NCBI GenBank assembly: GCA_037957365.1
Contig: JARHVA010002127.1
Location: forward strand, 1,046,001-1,110,000
Source of the DNA: Torreya grandis
Taxonomy: Eukaryota; Streptophyta; Pinopsida; Cupressales; Taxaceae
Direction of reading: 5' to 3'
DNA: 64,000 bases
Under the pieces are notes generated by a model. That model was not told the DNA's origin and made no database searches. It saw only the letters and a list, made by a program, of their open reading frames with translations. The position numbers were made by a program, and so were the translations under genes. This document shows positions 38,153 to 49,765 of the stretch, piece by piece (the first letter of the stretch is position 1; each line of letters opens with the position of its first letter).

Positions 38153-38161
38153 AAGTCCTAT

Positions 38162-39235
38162 AAGAATATACAAACACTCGAAGAGAACAAGTGAAGCATG
38201 TGTGTATGATAAAACCAACTATATTAAGATAAATAGAATATGTGGTACCTATAAAATATAAGGAATGTAAACATGGTAATGCATACAATCTAAAAGTTTG
38301 TATTTTCTAAGTATATTTGAATGTTTTTGTGTTTTTAAACATATTATATTATTTTTGTGTTTTTTGAGTATAAGACTGATGTATAAGAAATGTGAAAATG
38401 AAACTAGGTACAAGGAGTAAGATAAAGGAAATTATATACAAGAAGCATGATAAATGAAAATATGTACAAGTAAATTAGACGTAAATATTGTGTACAAATA
38501 GGCTAAAAATGAGTGAAACAATGTACAAGGAGAGTGTTATGGATAATAATTTGTGTGTTAGTAAGGAATGGTGATATAAGCCCAATATGTCATTTATGGG
38601 ATGCCTCTATGTAACATAGGTGGCATCTTTACTTTTTGAATGATTTGTATCATAATAATTTGGGTGTTCTAATCATCTTCTTCATTTTTATTATCAATGT
38701 CTTGATTATTGATTGGGATATTACCATCTAAAATTGTATCTATTGTAGTTATAGTTTGCTTTGAAGACTCTATTGTTAAAAACCCTCTTTTAAGAATGGT
38801 TATTTTCTTAGCTTGATTCCAAATTTGCAACTTAAGTTCTTGTTCTTTTGTAACATTACATGTGTATTTGGATCTTTTGCCTTGATAAATTGTATATGTG
38901 AATGATTTTACTTAATATGTTCCATAAATCCCTATCCCTTTTTACCAACATTATCAACTAACAGAATAGGATTAATGATGACTTGTGTATGTTTTCCCAA
39001 CTCTTGACCTTGGTAATCAAATTTTTATAGATATTTTTTACCAAACCCATATTTTTTTGAAAGTGGGACCTCTTTTTGGAGAGGTATATTTGTATCCTTC
39101 ACTTGATTTACCTATGCTTGTTGTATTGTTTCTTGCTTTGATTTTGATTTTTGAACCTTTTATTGTTTTGAGTTATGATTTGGTAACCACTTTTGTATTA
39201 TTTCTAAATATAACCCTTTTTCAATATGTTCTTAT
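38162..39235 (-). other. M1 internal region after X, no clear coding
   Basis: Resumes homology to M2 (49766 onward), for example the shared TATGTATGATAAAACCAACT-like phrase. Any protease coding that M2 still hints at near 50.3-50.4 kb is not readable here. Confidence 0.55.
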
Positions 39236-40000
39236 ATTACTAAGGATTTCTTAATTGATTTATCTTGTATAGGTTCCTCATTATCAATGATGTATTGTAT
39301 ATGCTTTTTCAATGCCAAACATGAATCTATGTGATGGACATGCATTCTATGATATACACAACAATATCTAGATATCCTCACTAGATGTATAGGAGGTAGG
39401 TTGATACACTTACCTTTAATAATTTTCCCTAAAATGTCACTTGAAATTTTATTTGATCTTTGAGTACTTTTTTAATCACTAGTTGTAGATGCAGTTTGTT
39501 TTGATTTCTTATTTTGATGTGTAACATTGCTTACCACAAATTGACTAGGTAAAGATGCATATACATTATTGACACTAGTGTGCCCTAGTGGATTTTTTCT
39601 TGTGATCTAATTTTATAATGTTGTAATCTTTTCTTTTATTATTTATTCTAATTTTTTTATTCCAAAATTAACCTACTTGTACTAATAATTTGATCCTTTA
39701 GAGTCTCCCAAGTACAAACCCTAGTTGCTTCTAAATAAACATATAGGCACAAACCCTATATAGAAGAGGTGGGGGCATGGAGGCTGAGTACAGACATTTA
39801 AAATAGTTTTATAGGATACCTCACCTCTTTGAGGAGTGATAACATGGACCTAGTTAGAGGGAAAGTAGTTATCACCCTCCTGGAGATGAGGAAGAAAATA
39901 ATATTCTTTATCCATGAAATTTGGAAATGATACTTGGGATAGGGATTATAGGGTAGAATATATTAAGTCCAAAAACCATAACACAACCAATAAAAATATT
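39236..40000 (-). pseudogene. M1 gypsy gag remnant
   Basis: On the minus strand, fragments of a gypsy gag can be read through stops. The clearest is at 39369-39290: YHRMHVHHIDSCLALKKHIQ followed by an Ile/Asp-rich helix. This matches the Y-C-x-(Y/F)-H-R-x-x-G-H-x-T-x-x-C-x-x-L-K element near the end of many plant gypsy gags. A KGKCINLPP stretch precedes it. The homologous motif in M2 lies at 50850-50770. Position just downstream of the 5' LTR and primer site fits gag. Too many stops to be functional. Confidence 0.65.
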
Positions 40001-40056
40001 AAAAAAGGATACAAACCCTAATAGCATCTATGACTAGGATTTTTGCACTATTTGAA

Positions 40057-40075
40057 GTAAGTCATGTTCACCAAA
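40057..40075 (-). promoter_or_regulatory. M1 putative primer-binding site
   Basis: Minus strand TTTGGTGAACATGACTTAC directly inside the 5' LTR. M2 has TTTAGTGAACCTAACTTAC at the same place, and H1 has TTGGTGAACCCAATC. Confidence 0.6.
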
Positions 40076-41279
40076 TAATTTAAGGGATTATAGAATGTAA
40101 AACCTAGGTTATTAATGAGTCTGAGTATAGTAAATTTAGGGAAATATATGTAATAAATACAACCACAAATTTATGTAATAATTTACCTAATTTGATATTT
40201 CAAAAAATATTAATAAATGACATAAATAAGTACGTAGTTGGAAATTTACTAAGATTGATGATCTAGAGGTTGAAAATTAGCACAAAAGTTTATTGGGTTG
40301 TCATGGATTGGATTCAAGTGTCATAAACCCTATTGGATAATATATTGTAACCTTGGATATTATCAGACCATAATATTGTCCTCATATTCTACATTAGTCT
40401 CCTTATGTAGTGACTAGCATTAACTTTTGGGAGTAGTCGTGTCTAAGTCTAATAAGTGTGTTCATATGTAGATAAAACCTACTTTACTATTTGTGACCTA
40501 TTTTAGATTGATTTTTAATTCAAATCCTAGATATCCATGTTGTTATGGTATTTGGGAAAAACAAGTCATAAAATTATGATGTCATTTGGGTAGGCTAGAC
40601 ATCCTCAACACCCCATTGTGTTGAGAGTTTCCTATATACCAATACCTTAAGAGGGGATCAAGCCTAATGTAATTCTCCCAGTCTAAGTGATGGTGCAAGT
40701 GCAAGTTAATTATAGTATGAGTTTTATCTTGAGTGCTTTAAGTGAAGATTGAGATTAGAAATCTATGTACTCTAATAGTAGGGTGGTTGTAGATGACTAT
40801 ATCCAGAAGTAGGGTAGAATAAGGATCAATAACCTTGATTTTGTACAACTTGTTCAACGCTTGTTTGTGTAATTTTTATCTAATTTCCATCTAGTGGATA
40901 AAAATCTAAGAGTCATTTATTTATATTATTTTGGTACTTATGCAGAGTGTGAAATAGGTCTAGTCAAACCCTAAGTTTGTTAGGAATTGAAAACATATTT
41001 GTTATGGTTAAAATTAGGCAAGGGACACTAGCCACTATCACAGTGCACTATTATCCAAAGAACCATGCTAATGTTTGGGTGGTAGATTCTAGGGAACTAG
41101 GGGATTAGATCCCTAGGAGAAGGTCTAAGAATGATTTTTAGATTTCTATGGATGTGTAATACCCACATGAAAGATAGATAAGGGTTGAAATAGGCCCTAA
41201 TATTGGTATAGGGATAAGCTATGGATGGGTGGTCTTAAGTGACACTCATTGAAATCATGTAACATTTTATATGACTACA
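40076..41279 (-). repeat. M1 5' LTR
   Basis: 1,204 bp, homologous to 28462-29685. Its right edge GACTACA is followed by ATATT, the partner of ATCTT at 28457-28461. Confidence 0.83.
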
Positions 41280-41284
41280 ATATT

Positions 41285-41644
41285 TCAATGAAGATCTTGA
41301 TGTTTTTAAAATAGAAGGTGAGGATATTGACCTCATGATGCCTCTTGATCTTTGAGGATTGGAATGTTTACTTCATTTAGGATATTATTGATATGAACAT
41401 ATGAGATTCTAAGAGTCCTATAATCCTCAAGCTCAGGTCTTCTTTTTCATTATAAAAAAGAGAAGACCACAAGTGGTTACTCATTGAGTTGTTTAAGGAT
41501 TTCAGCATCTTTTATATATATGTGGTAGGAAACAAACTTGAAGTAGTTATCCACCATATGCTCGTTATGCCTAATGTAAATCTATTAAAATAGAAACCCA
41601 AACCATGTAAGTTGAAAGTGTAATTAATGGTGAAACAAAGAGGT
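41285..41644 (+). pseudogene. gypsy protease-RT spacer and RT start
   Basis: Plus-strand segments read LIELFKDFSIFYIYV, VIHHMLVMPNVNLLK-KPKP and NKEVIKLLK. These correspond to the 'LI.LLK.Y.DVFAW' and 'H.LPL.P..KP.KQK.R' region before the RT fingers of Tat/Athila-like elements. Stops and small shifts are frequent. It continues, after two insertions, at 42842. Confidence 0.6.
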
Positions 41645-42011
41645 CATTAAACTCCTCAACATTCCCTTTACATGGAGAATTTGAATCCTGAGATTTTGAA
41701 TGCTGAGCGCGTGCATGCATGAGCGCAAACTCAAAACTTGAACCAGGTAGCCGTTGATCTGGCAGCTGATGTGGCTGAGGTCTTTGCAACGAAAGGGACT
41801 CCACCTGGGAATGGGGAAAGAATCCTGATCTCCCACTCTTCTGCCTGATGTAAATCTTGTAAAATAGAAACTCAAACCATGTGCACCAGTTGAAAGTGTT
41901 AATCTAATGATACAATTGAAGAAATCTTTAATTAGGTAGAATATTTTTCAAAGTATGGGGCTATTTGTCAATTTCATGGCTACTAGCCATCTCTTGCATT
42001 AAACTCCTCAA
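41645..42011. mobile_element. 337-bp insertion A with 15-bp target duplication
   Basis: CATTAAACTCCTCAA is present at 41645-41659 and 41997-42011, bracketing 41660-41996. The first ~185 bp are distinctly GC-rich (with CTGAGCGCGTGCATGCATGA). The second part (from 41843) begins with a near copy of the host sequence 41569-41640. The duplication length suits a target-primed retroelement (LINE or SINE), but I see no clear poly(A), so the class is open. Confidence 0.6.
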
Positions 42012-42960
42012 AGTGGGGTTTTATAAAACTTATGAATTATTCCAAATGAATGTCTAACTTGTCCCCATTCTAAAAAAAAGGTAAAATTAAGATATGTATT
42101 GAATTTCATGATATTAACAAGGTTCTTGGAGCATGCTAGATTTTGAAGGTTTACCTTTTCGGTGCAAAAAGTGTCACTAGACGGGGCACATTGCAACCTA
42201 GTGTATTGTAGGGAAATCCAAATCTAAAAGTTCACCTTCTTGGTGGTCTGAAGCTGATCATGAACACTATTTTGCTAAACAACCCGAGGGAGATTCGACT
42301 AATTTAGAGGATGATGATGAGAATGAAAAGAGTACCCAGTCTGAATCGATGAATTAGGAGACTCTACTGGAGACTAACCCTATTGAAGGTACTGTAGATA
42401 TTAGACAATGTGATCTCTCTGAACCGATTATTGAGGAGGTGGTGGTTCCTCCACCTATTTTGAAGGATTCTCCTAGAAGCCAAAAGTTGGCTAGTTCTCA
42501 TAAGGATTTTGCTGAGGCTTCGACGCCCCCTAGACTTCATGGATCATGGCCTTCTGAGGACTGGGTTGCTGAGGCAGCTAAGGTAGAGGATGGCTAGACT
42601 GTAGTTAAGAGGAAGAAGTCTAAGCCTTTGGTCCCCCCTCTAGATATGAAACTTCAGTCTTGTAAAAAACAATATTAATTGTTTGTCCAGCTCTTGTCTG
42701 TTGTTTTCAGTTTCTTGGTTTTCTAGTCTTGCTTTCGCAGGTTCTAGGCTTTTTTGTATTTTGGTTGTGCTTAAGGTTTATCTCTCTTCTGATGTATAGG
42801 TTTTTGGGGCCCCTTCAAAACCTATTTTTACCATAAATCAAAAACTCCTCAAATTAGGGTTTATAAAACTTATGAATTATTCCAAATGAATGTCTAACTT
42901 GTCCCCATTCTTAAAAAAAGGTAAAATTAGGATATGTATTGAATTTCATGTTATTAACAA
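42001..42960 (+). mobile_element. LINE ORF1-only insertion B flanked by ~120-bp direct repeats
   Basis: The RT segment 42001-42120 is repeated at 42842-42960 with only about seven or eight differences, and 721 bp of foreign DNA lies between. That DNA encodes, on the plus strand, a perfect C-X2-C-X4-H-X4-C zinc knuckle (42163-42204) after GLPFR, an acidic/Ser linker, and a basic tail (VVKRKKSKPL) ending at a stop near 42680. After it come about 160 bp ending in GGGGCCCC and an A-rich tail. This is the C-terminal half of a LINE ORF1 joined straight to a 3' UTR, with no ORF2. A 120-bp flanking repeat would be a very long target duplication. Confidence 0.7.
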
Positions 42961-43500
42961 AGCATGCCCTAAGGGTGTTTTCTTCTTCCATACATTGATG
43001 TTTTAGTTGATGCTACAGCTAATTATGAGTTGTTATCCCTCATGAATACTTATCCAGCTATAATCAAATCCACATCTCTAATGAATATCAAATCAAAACC
43101 TCCTTCACCATACCATGGAACACCTCCTTTTGGATTTAAAAATTTTGGGGCAAAAAATTTGAGATCCATGACCCATATTTTCCATAATCTTATTCATAAG
43201 ATAGTAAAGGTATATGTAAATGGTCTTCTTAAAAAATTGAGTATTTAGGAGTGTTATGTATCATTCTCATGTGCTTAAATTAATATGGAATTAATTTAAA
43301 TATTGAGAAGTGTGTGTTTCAAATCATAGGTAAAAAAATATTTGACTGTATTATCTCCTAGTGTAGAATTGATATTGATCCTACCAAAATTCATGAAATT
43401 TTGGATATGTACCCCCCACTAATGAGGTATTGGGAAAATTTGGTGAGATTTAATGATTCATATTGGACCTCATATATGTAGTTCACCCAATCATTTACTT
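42842..43500 (+). pseudogene. gypsy reverse transcriptase remnant
   Basis: Read in pieces: KLLKVGF / KTYELFQMNV / GKIRICIEFH, then ACPKGVF, DVLVDATANYELLSLMNTYP, PFGFKNFGA, and THIFHNLIHKIVKVYVNGLL. The last is the palm motif, with YVNG where YVDD is usual, so both catalytic Asp are lost. Following fragments (LTVLSPSVELILILPKFMKF) match the thumb/connection (LLGFIVS..GIEIDP.K..AI). Confidence 0.75.
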
Positions 43501-43639
43501 AATAAAATAAGTGGCTTGACCTGATGAATGATTGCCATGAAACATTCAAGGTATTAAAATACTTCTTCATGTCTCCTCTAATGCTCATGGTGTCCAAATA
43601 TAATAATCCTCTCATAATTTATATTAGGTCAATATAGGT

Positions 43640-43990
43640 TCCTCTTACCTACATGTTGGCCTAAGAGGATGATGATGGCATGGAGTATGTCATCTACTAG
43701 ATTAGTCACACTCTCATGGATTATGAAACATGCTACACATAAGAAGAAAAAGAGTGCTTGGATATCATTTTCATGAACAAATTAATAATACATTACATGA
43801 TTGATCAATAAATTATGGTCATAGTAAGGTCTCAAGACTTATAAACTTTATTGAGTCAACCAACCCTATCATAGAAGGTTGGGTGTTTTATCATGTTATT
43901 GAGCAAATTATAACTTATATATGTCAACTAAAAGTCCATCAATGGAAAAATCATTATCGAATGGTTGTAAAAATCTCCTGTGAAAATTGG
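43640..43990 (+). pseudogene. gypsy RNase H remnant
   Basis: EDDDGMEYVIY-ISHTLMDY and ETCYT-EEKECLDIIF, ending HYMIDQ, match the RNase H block (A-ED--G-E--IYYIS-TL---E-RY---EKECLA). INGKIIIEWL then corresponds to the K-I-KGQ-IAD-LA end. Stops fall at Gln, Arg and Trp positions. It continues directly from RT on the same strand. Confidence 0.7.
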
Positions 43991-44029
43991 TAATGTCAAT
44001 GATACTACTTTTTTACATAAATAAACTTA

Positions 44030-45250
44030 CTATTGTTTCTAATCCTTAATATTTTGATACCATGCATTACTTAATTGACTATGCCTATTCTGAAGGGGCC
44101 AAATCTCAATATAAGTAAATTATTCATTTTATCACTTTGAAATATGTTATTTTAGACAAGGTTCTCTATCACAAATATTTTGATGGAATGTTGCTAAGAT
44201 GTGTATACCAAAAGGAGTCATAAAGGGTCCTCTTTCATTATCATAGTAGGGTCTACAGAGTTCACTTTGGTGACCATGTGATTACTCAAAAAATACATAT
44301 AACAGAATATTTCTAGCCTACTCTTGAGCATGATGTTGAATATTTTTATAAATTTGATAAGTGTCAATACTTATCTCACAATATCCACATTCCTCCTTGG
44401 ATTCTATAGCCCATTATTATGCCTTGGCCCTTTTCCACTTGATATAGATATGATAGGTAAGTTTTCCCACTTCTTTGGATGCTCACCATTTTATATTCAC
44501 AACTAATGAATATTTCACTAAGTGGGAAAAATAAATGCCTCTTATAATTGTTACTAGTTTAGTCATTAAAAAATTTTACCAAATCATTTGACAGTTTGGA
44601 GTTCCATAAATTATCATAATAGATAATAGATATCCCTTTAAAAACCTATGATATGTGAAGTATGAAATAAATTTTCCATATCACATCACATAGACTCTTT
44701 TTATTATACACAAGCTAACATCCATGTTAAAGCCACCAATAAAACCCTAAATTTTATCTTGGTCAAAATAGTCAAAGATGCTAAATGAGATTGGCATTTA
44801 CAACTTTATCCATCACTTTGGGCTTATAGAAATAGCTTTAAAATGGCCATGAGGGTAATTGTGTATTCCCTTATGTTTGGATCTAAATTTATTCTACCTA
44901 TTGAGGTTGAGATACTTAGCCTTTATGTGTCTCTCTAGGGTCTCCTTGACCAAGAAGAATATAGGAATGCATGACTAGTTAAACTTGAGACCTTGAATGA
45001 ATGTCAACTCATTATTACATAGAACCATGTCACATATATAGATCACATGGGAATACAATACAACAAAAATTTCCATGGGTTCCCTATACATGTAGGAGAT
45101 CTCATCCTCAAGATCGACAACTACATTTATAAGAATAAAGGAGAAGGTCAAAAGTTTAGACCTAATTGATTAGACCCTTACCTAGGCTAAATATTTTCAA
45201 AATGAAGCCTATCGATTATGTAATTTGGGAGATTATAAGTTTAATGAATC
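44030..45250 (+). pseudogene. gypsy integrase remnant
   Basis: N-terminal part: YLIDYAYSEGAKSQY, KYVILDKVLYHKYFDGMLLR, then the HHCC region (FHYHSRVYRVHFGDH, CQYLSHNIHIPPW) with one Cys replaced. The catalytic core is mostly unreadable. C-terminal part: SLWAYRNSFKMAMRVIVYSL and MFGSKFILPIEVEILSLYVS, then LLDQEEYRNA and VGDLILKIDNYIY. This C-terminus is the textbook VLPIEVEIPSLRV block of Tat/Athila-like integrases. The order RT-RNase H-integrase is preserved from 42842. Confidence 0.8.
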
Positions 45251-46714
45251 TATGAACTCTTTACACCTTAAGTTTTTTGATATTTAGTTCTTGCATAACA
45301 CATTTACGTTGTTATATTGCATTTTTTATATTTTATGTGTTGATTTACTTATCAAATGTTATGTTTGGTGATTATTTGGTTGTTAGTTCACGTAACATGA
45401 AATTTTCATAATTCAACATATCATATCATTTAATTTTTCACATTGCACTTATATTTTATATAAAAGATTCTCAAAATTAGAATTACATTAGTTCTTTCCT
45501 TAGTTATTATGATTAAATTACTCCTATTTTCCCTATGTCTTCTTGTAAAACTTAGAAAATACTAGCCTATAGTTTAGTCTATAATATTACCAATGATAAT
45601 ATCCTCTTATGATGCCTTTTAAATCATAACATTAGCATACTAAAAAATAAGTAACTTTACTTGCCTAGCTTGGTCTTCAGTGATGAGCCCTTACATCTTA
45701 CTATTTGCATGGGGTTGATATTTGGGGGAAAAGGACTTGAAAATAGAATGACACTCTTATCAAAATCTTATGAAACATCAAAAATTAAATTCCACATCTC
45801 TCTCCTTGTTAACCTTTTATTTTGAGCCCTCACATCTTACTGGTTGTGTGGGGTTAACATTAGGCATAGGTGCCCCTTACTTCCCTACATCTAGCCCTTG
45901 GTGATGAGACCATGTGTCTTCCTAGTCACATGATACTAAGTGTATGTGGTCAAAAAATAAATTAAATCTAAATTCATAATCAATATTAGCTCAAAAATTA
46001 TCTAAATAAAAATTTATTCAAAAATCATGTCTACATGCCTATGCTAAAAAAGGTAGTTTTATCCTACTTATCGATTCTATTAGGGATAGTTATCTCTAGA
46101 TGAATCCAATAAAGTTAGTATTTTTTAAGTCTATCAAGAAGTAAATTTCCCCATTTTCTCATAAGGATTAGTTCATCTTCCTTTTTCCTTCAAAATTTTG
46201 ACTCATTATTTTCATATTTTATCATCTCACATTTATCCTATCTCCCTTTTCATTCCCCTATTGTAAATTGGAAGTCATGTCTTATGTATAAAAAAATTGG
46301 GTCATCACATGTAAAATATTTATTATCACATACATATTTTCAAATATATCCACCATATTATATCATTTACATACATTTTTTTTCATATATATAAGCATTA
46401 TCCATAGAATTTTATCAAAAAACAAACAAAGAGATACATGGTAACCATCACATGTCTAGTCATTTAAAGTGCATAAACTAAGAAGCAAACATGGAAGTTA
46501 AAAATCATAACACATAATGACAAGTCACTAAGAGGTAAACCAAAATATCTCCATATATATCATAATAATTATTGAGTTTGTATTGCAATATTATCTAATA
46601 CAATCACCTCCATAGAGGTCCAATGTGTCTCAAAATCTTACACAAATAAGTGTACAATATGTATCAATATTTCTAATAACTCAAGATCATGTCCCACTCC
46701 TTTGAGATAGATTT
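45251..46714 (+). other. 3' non-coding end of the gypsy element, LTR not demonstrated
   Basis: A purine run GGGGGAAAAGG (45724-45734) may be the polypurine tract. A phrase around GAGCCC-TACATCTTACT...GGGGTT occurs at about 45685 and again at 45824 (offset 139). An LTR should follow, but I found no second copy in the window, so no boundary is given. The region is joined abruptly to a truncated M2 LTR at about 46715. Confidence 0.45.
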
Positions 46715-47443
46715 GATGCATTAGAATAATGGCATTATTAGGGTAGGCTAGATGTGACCTCAATACCCCATGTGTTGACCATGACCTACATACCAATACC
46801 TCAAAAGGATAAAGAATAGTGTAGTTCTCTCAATCTAAATGTTGTTTCAAGTGCAAGTGAATGCTAGCATGAATGTCAATTTGAATTCTGTGAGTATGTA
46901 TTGATATTGGAAACCTGAGTAATCTAAACTTTGTACTATTATAAATGGGTGTATGTAGAAGTAGAGCATAATGAGTATTAAGGACTTTGATTTTCACAAC
47001 TATTTCAAAGTTTGTTCATGAGAGTTGCATCTATTTTCCATCCATCAAATAAATTAATGAGAGTGTACTTTACATAGTGCTCTAGTGTTTTTCAATACAT
47101 TAAATGATTCTAGGTTAACCTTGAATTACTTTGGGAAGAAAAAGGTATTCATTAGGGGTAAATAAATTTGAGGCTCAATAGCACTACCATTTTACCAATA
47201 TCATAGTGTGACATAGGCCCAAGGGCCATGCTATTGTCAAAATGGATTAATTGGGTGAAAAAGAGCCTTAGGTGCCTAGAAGGTGGCCTAATATGGCTTT
47301 TGGTATATCTTGTCAAGGGCTAAGTGCACACATAAGCTGTAAAAGGATCAAAGGAGGCCATAAGAAAGGTCTATGGATAATTTAAAGATACGATGGTGTC
47401 AATTGAAACTCATTGCATTCAGATTAAATTTTATATGACTAAA
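46715..47443 (-). repeat. M2 3' LTR, truncated
   Basis: Homologous to the right ~60% of the other M LTRs (starts near TTAGGGTAGGCTAGATGTGA and ends GACTAAA). The missing part corresponds to the left ~480 bp of 28462-29685. Confidence 0.75.
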
Positions 47444-47453
47444 TTTCCCCCCC

Positions 47454-49765
47454 TACTTTATTCTACAAATGTAGCAAATTGAAATGACTAGGATAAAATA
47501 AAGAGAGGTGTACCTTGGACTTACCTAAGAGGTGAAGCCCATGAATTTGGATCTGAGTCTATGAGCTATGGTCCATTACATGTCATATAAATTAAACATG
47601 TATGAATCAATCATTACTTAAGAAACATCAAAATCAAAGACAAATATGAGTAAATAAATGTGAGAGAGAGGAAATTAATGAATACACCTCATTAGGTACA
47701 AGAACTAATGCTAAAACTTGGTGACATCTTATGTGTTTAGTTTATGATTAAATATGGAATATCTTGGATTGGGATAATGGCTTTCTAATCCTCATATTTT
47801 GGTGTCTCAATAGCTCAAGCTAGTCTTGACTTCATCATTTCCCACCCCTACTTGATGGATCATAACTTTTTAATAACCTAGATTGGACTGATGATTTATC
47901 TAACCTTCTCATGTAGGTGGATCAAGAACTCATGTAGGTTATAAATCCATCATTGTCTACCATGTGTAGTAGATGCATCTTAAGTTGAAACTACATGATG
48001 TAACTTAAATTGTGTAGGATGGGTTTAGGCCACATGAAAACTCTAAAATGTAAAAATGGCTCTGGGCCTCTCTAGAATGCCAATCACTTTATATGGAATG
48101 ATTCATTAATCTAGTGTAAAAATAGTGAATATGGCATCTATAGTATATAACATAGATAATGACATGGAGTTGCCATTCCATCTAAGAGAAAATTTTCCAA
48201 GTTGAACATACAAGAACAATGTGTTATGCACATGCCCCCAAATTTGATATATGTGTATATGGATTCTATATTGAATCATAATAATGTGTGTCTATATGTA
48301 TCTGAAACTAAAATTTAAGTGATCATGTCATACATGATGCCCCCAATCTGAGTAAACATGTGTAATATATGTAAAATTGAGTATATATTAAACCTATCTA
48401 ATAATTTGTGAGTGAGACTATGTAATTTCAACTATAACTATTGTACCTTTCTAATAATTCTATAATTTTATGTTTTTGGGGATACTAGATAGTAGCACAG
48501 TCCCCTTTTCCAATAACACATTTTTTTATAAACCATTATATTGTGTTATTGACCAAATGTGTTATTTCTAAAGAAAATTGAGATTGATCTAGGTGTGACT
48601 ATGTTTCACTATATTTCTTGAATTTGAGCTCTATATTTTATGTCTATGTATTGAAAACTATGTTCTAAATGCATTAATATGTCCTAATATCTATGATAAA
48701 GCCCTTTTAATGCCCCTTCTTTTAAGGGGAGTTATTGAACCTCTACAATAATTATCCTCAAAATATAAGCTATGCATCATGTGTGTTAGGTTGAAAATAT
48801 ATGATATATGCATGATAAACCAATATAATGTGTATACATGACATCAAAATGTAAAATAGCTTGATTATAAGTTGGTAATGTATGATGTATATTATCTAGC
48901 ATTCACAATTTTTTCAAGATAGATATTACAATGTAAGCATGTATATGAATAATAAATCTAGATATAATCTGAGTAACTACCTATGGTGATGGGGCATGAT
49001 GTCCATCAAAGCACTAAAGGAGGAAGGGGAGATCTATGAGGTCCCTCATGGCATCGTAAACTAGATGTGAATGTAACAATCAAGAGACAAGTGTCATGGC
49101 CATGATGCATACATGAAATCATACATAAAAACACATAAGGCATCTAAATTAGGCTAAAGGGCCACAATACAAGTGACATTAGAACATGTCACTAAGTCTG
49201 AGAAAGAGCATACACAAGGGCATGTTCAAATGTCCACATATATAAAGAGAAATCAATATTGGCTTAAATACACAAGTAAATACATGTCCAAATGTCCACA
49301 TACATAATCAAAAATCACACTCAAGTAGATTTTCACATGTCCAAAGCATAAACACAATGAAATTTATTCACTTAGAGACATAAAATAATGACATATTCAA
49401 ATGTCCTCGACTGGATGTAGAAGTAAAGAGACACAATCATATCTAAACTAAAAATGCTATAAATGAAAGTATGCATAATTATGTGTTAAAAATATGTATT
49501 AGAGAAAATATGTATTTAAGTTGAATCTATAATATTAGTAGTTGGTAAAAAAATAGTGTAGTATAGGATGATCAATATCAAGATGTAATCAATGTTAAAT
49601 CCATGATATGGAGTATAGAAAGATTTAACCTGGAAAACTAAAAGTTGTGTAGTATAATTCCCTTAATGGGATAACATATTAATGTTGACTCTGTGCATAT
49701 GTGTATGTTCCCCTAATGGGTAGATATTACTAAATCTAGATCTATGTAGAGGACCTAAGTCTTGT
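47454..49765 (-). other. M2 internal non-coding region
   Basis: Collinear with 29700-32011. No long reading frame. It contains repeated CATGTCC-type phrases (about 49190-49340) that are also present in M1 (31540-31640). It ends at the intact target of X. Confidence 0.7.

Larger units (their letters stand above)
28462..41279 (-). mobile_element. M1: coding-poor gypsy-type element, itself interrupted by X
   Basis: LTRs at 28462-29685 (3') and 40076-41279 (5'), read on the minus strand: TGTAGTC at the start and, in M2 and the 3' copy, TTAAATCA at the end. A G-tract (complement of 29689-29695) precedes the 3' LTR and a TTTGGTGAAC primer-like site follows the 5' LTR. Flanking 5-mers ATCTT (28457-28461) and ATATT (41280-41284) agree at four of five. 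Without the 6.1-kb insert X, M1 is about 6.7 kb. It has a gag remnant but no RT or integrase that I can find; about 2.3 kb next to the 3' LTR is non-coding yet shared with M2 (47454-49765). That fits a non-autonomous derivative. The LTRs are visibly diverged, so it is old. Confidence 0.8.

Noticed and set aside
45251..46714. 3' LTR of the gypsy element ending at 45250
   Set aside because: A candidate polypurine tract is present, but no second LTR copy is in the window, so boundaries would be guesswork.
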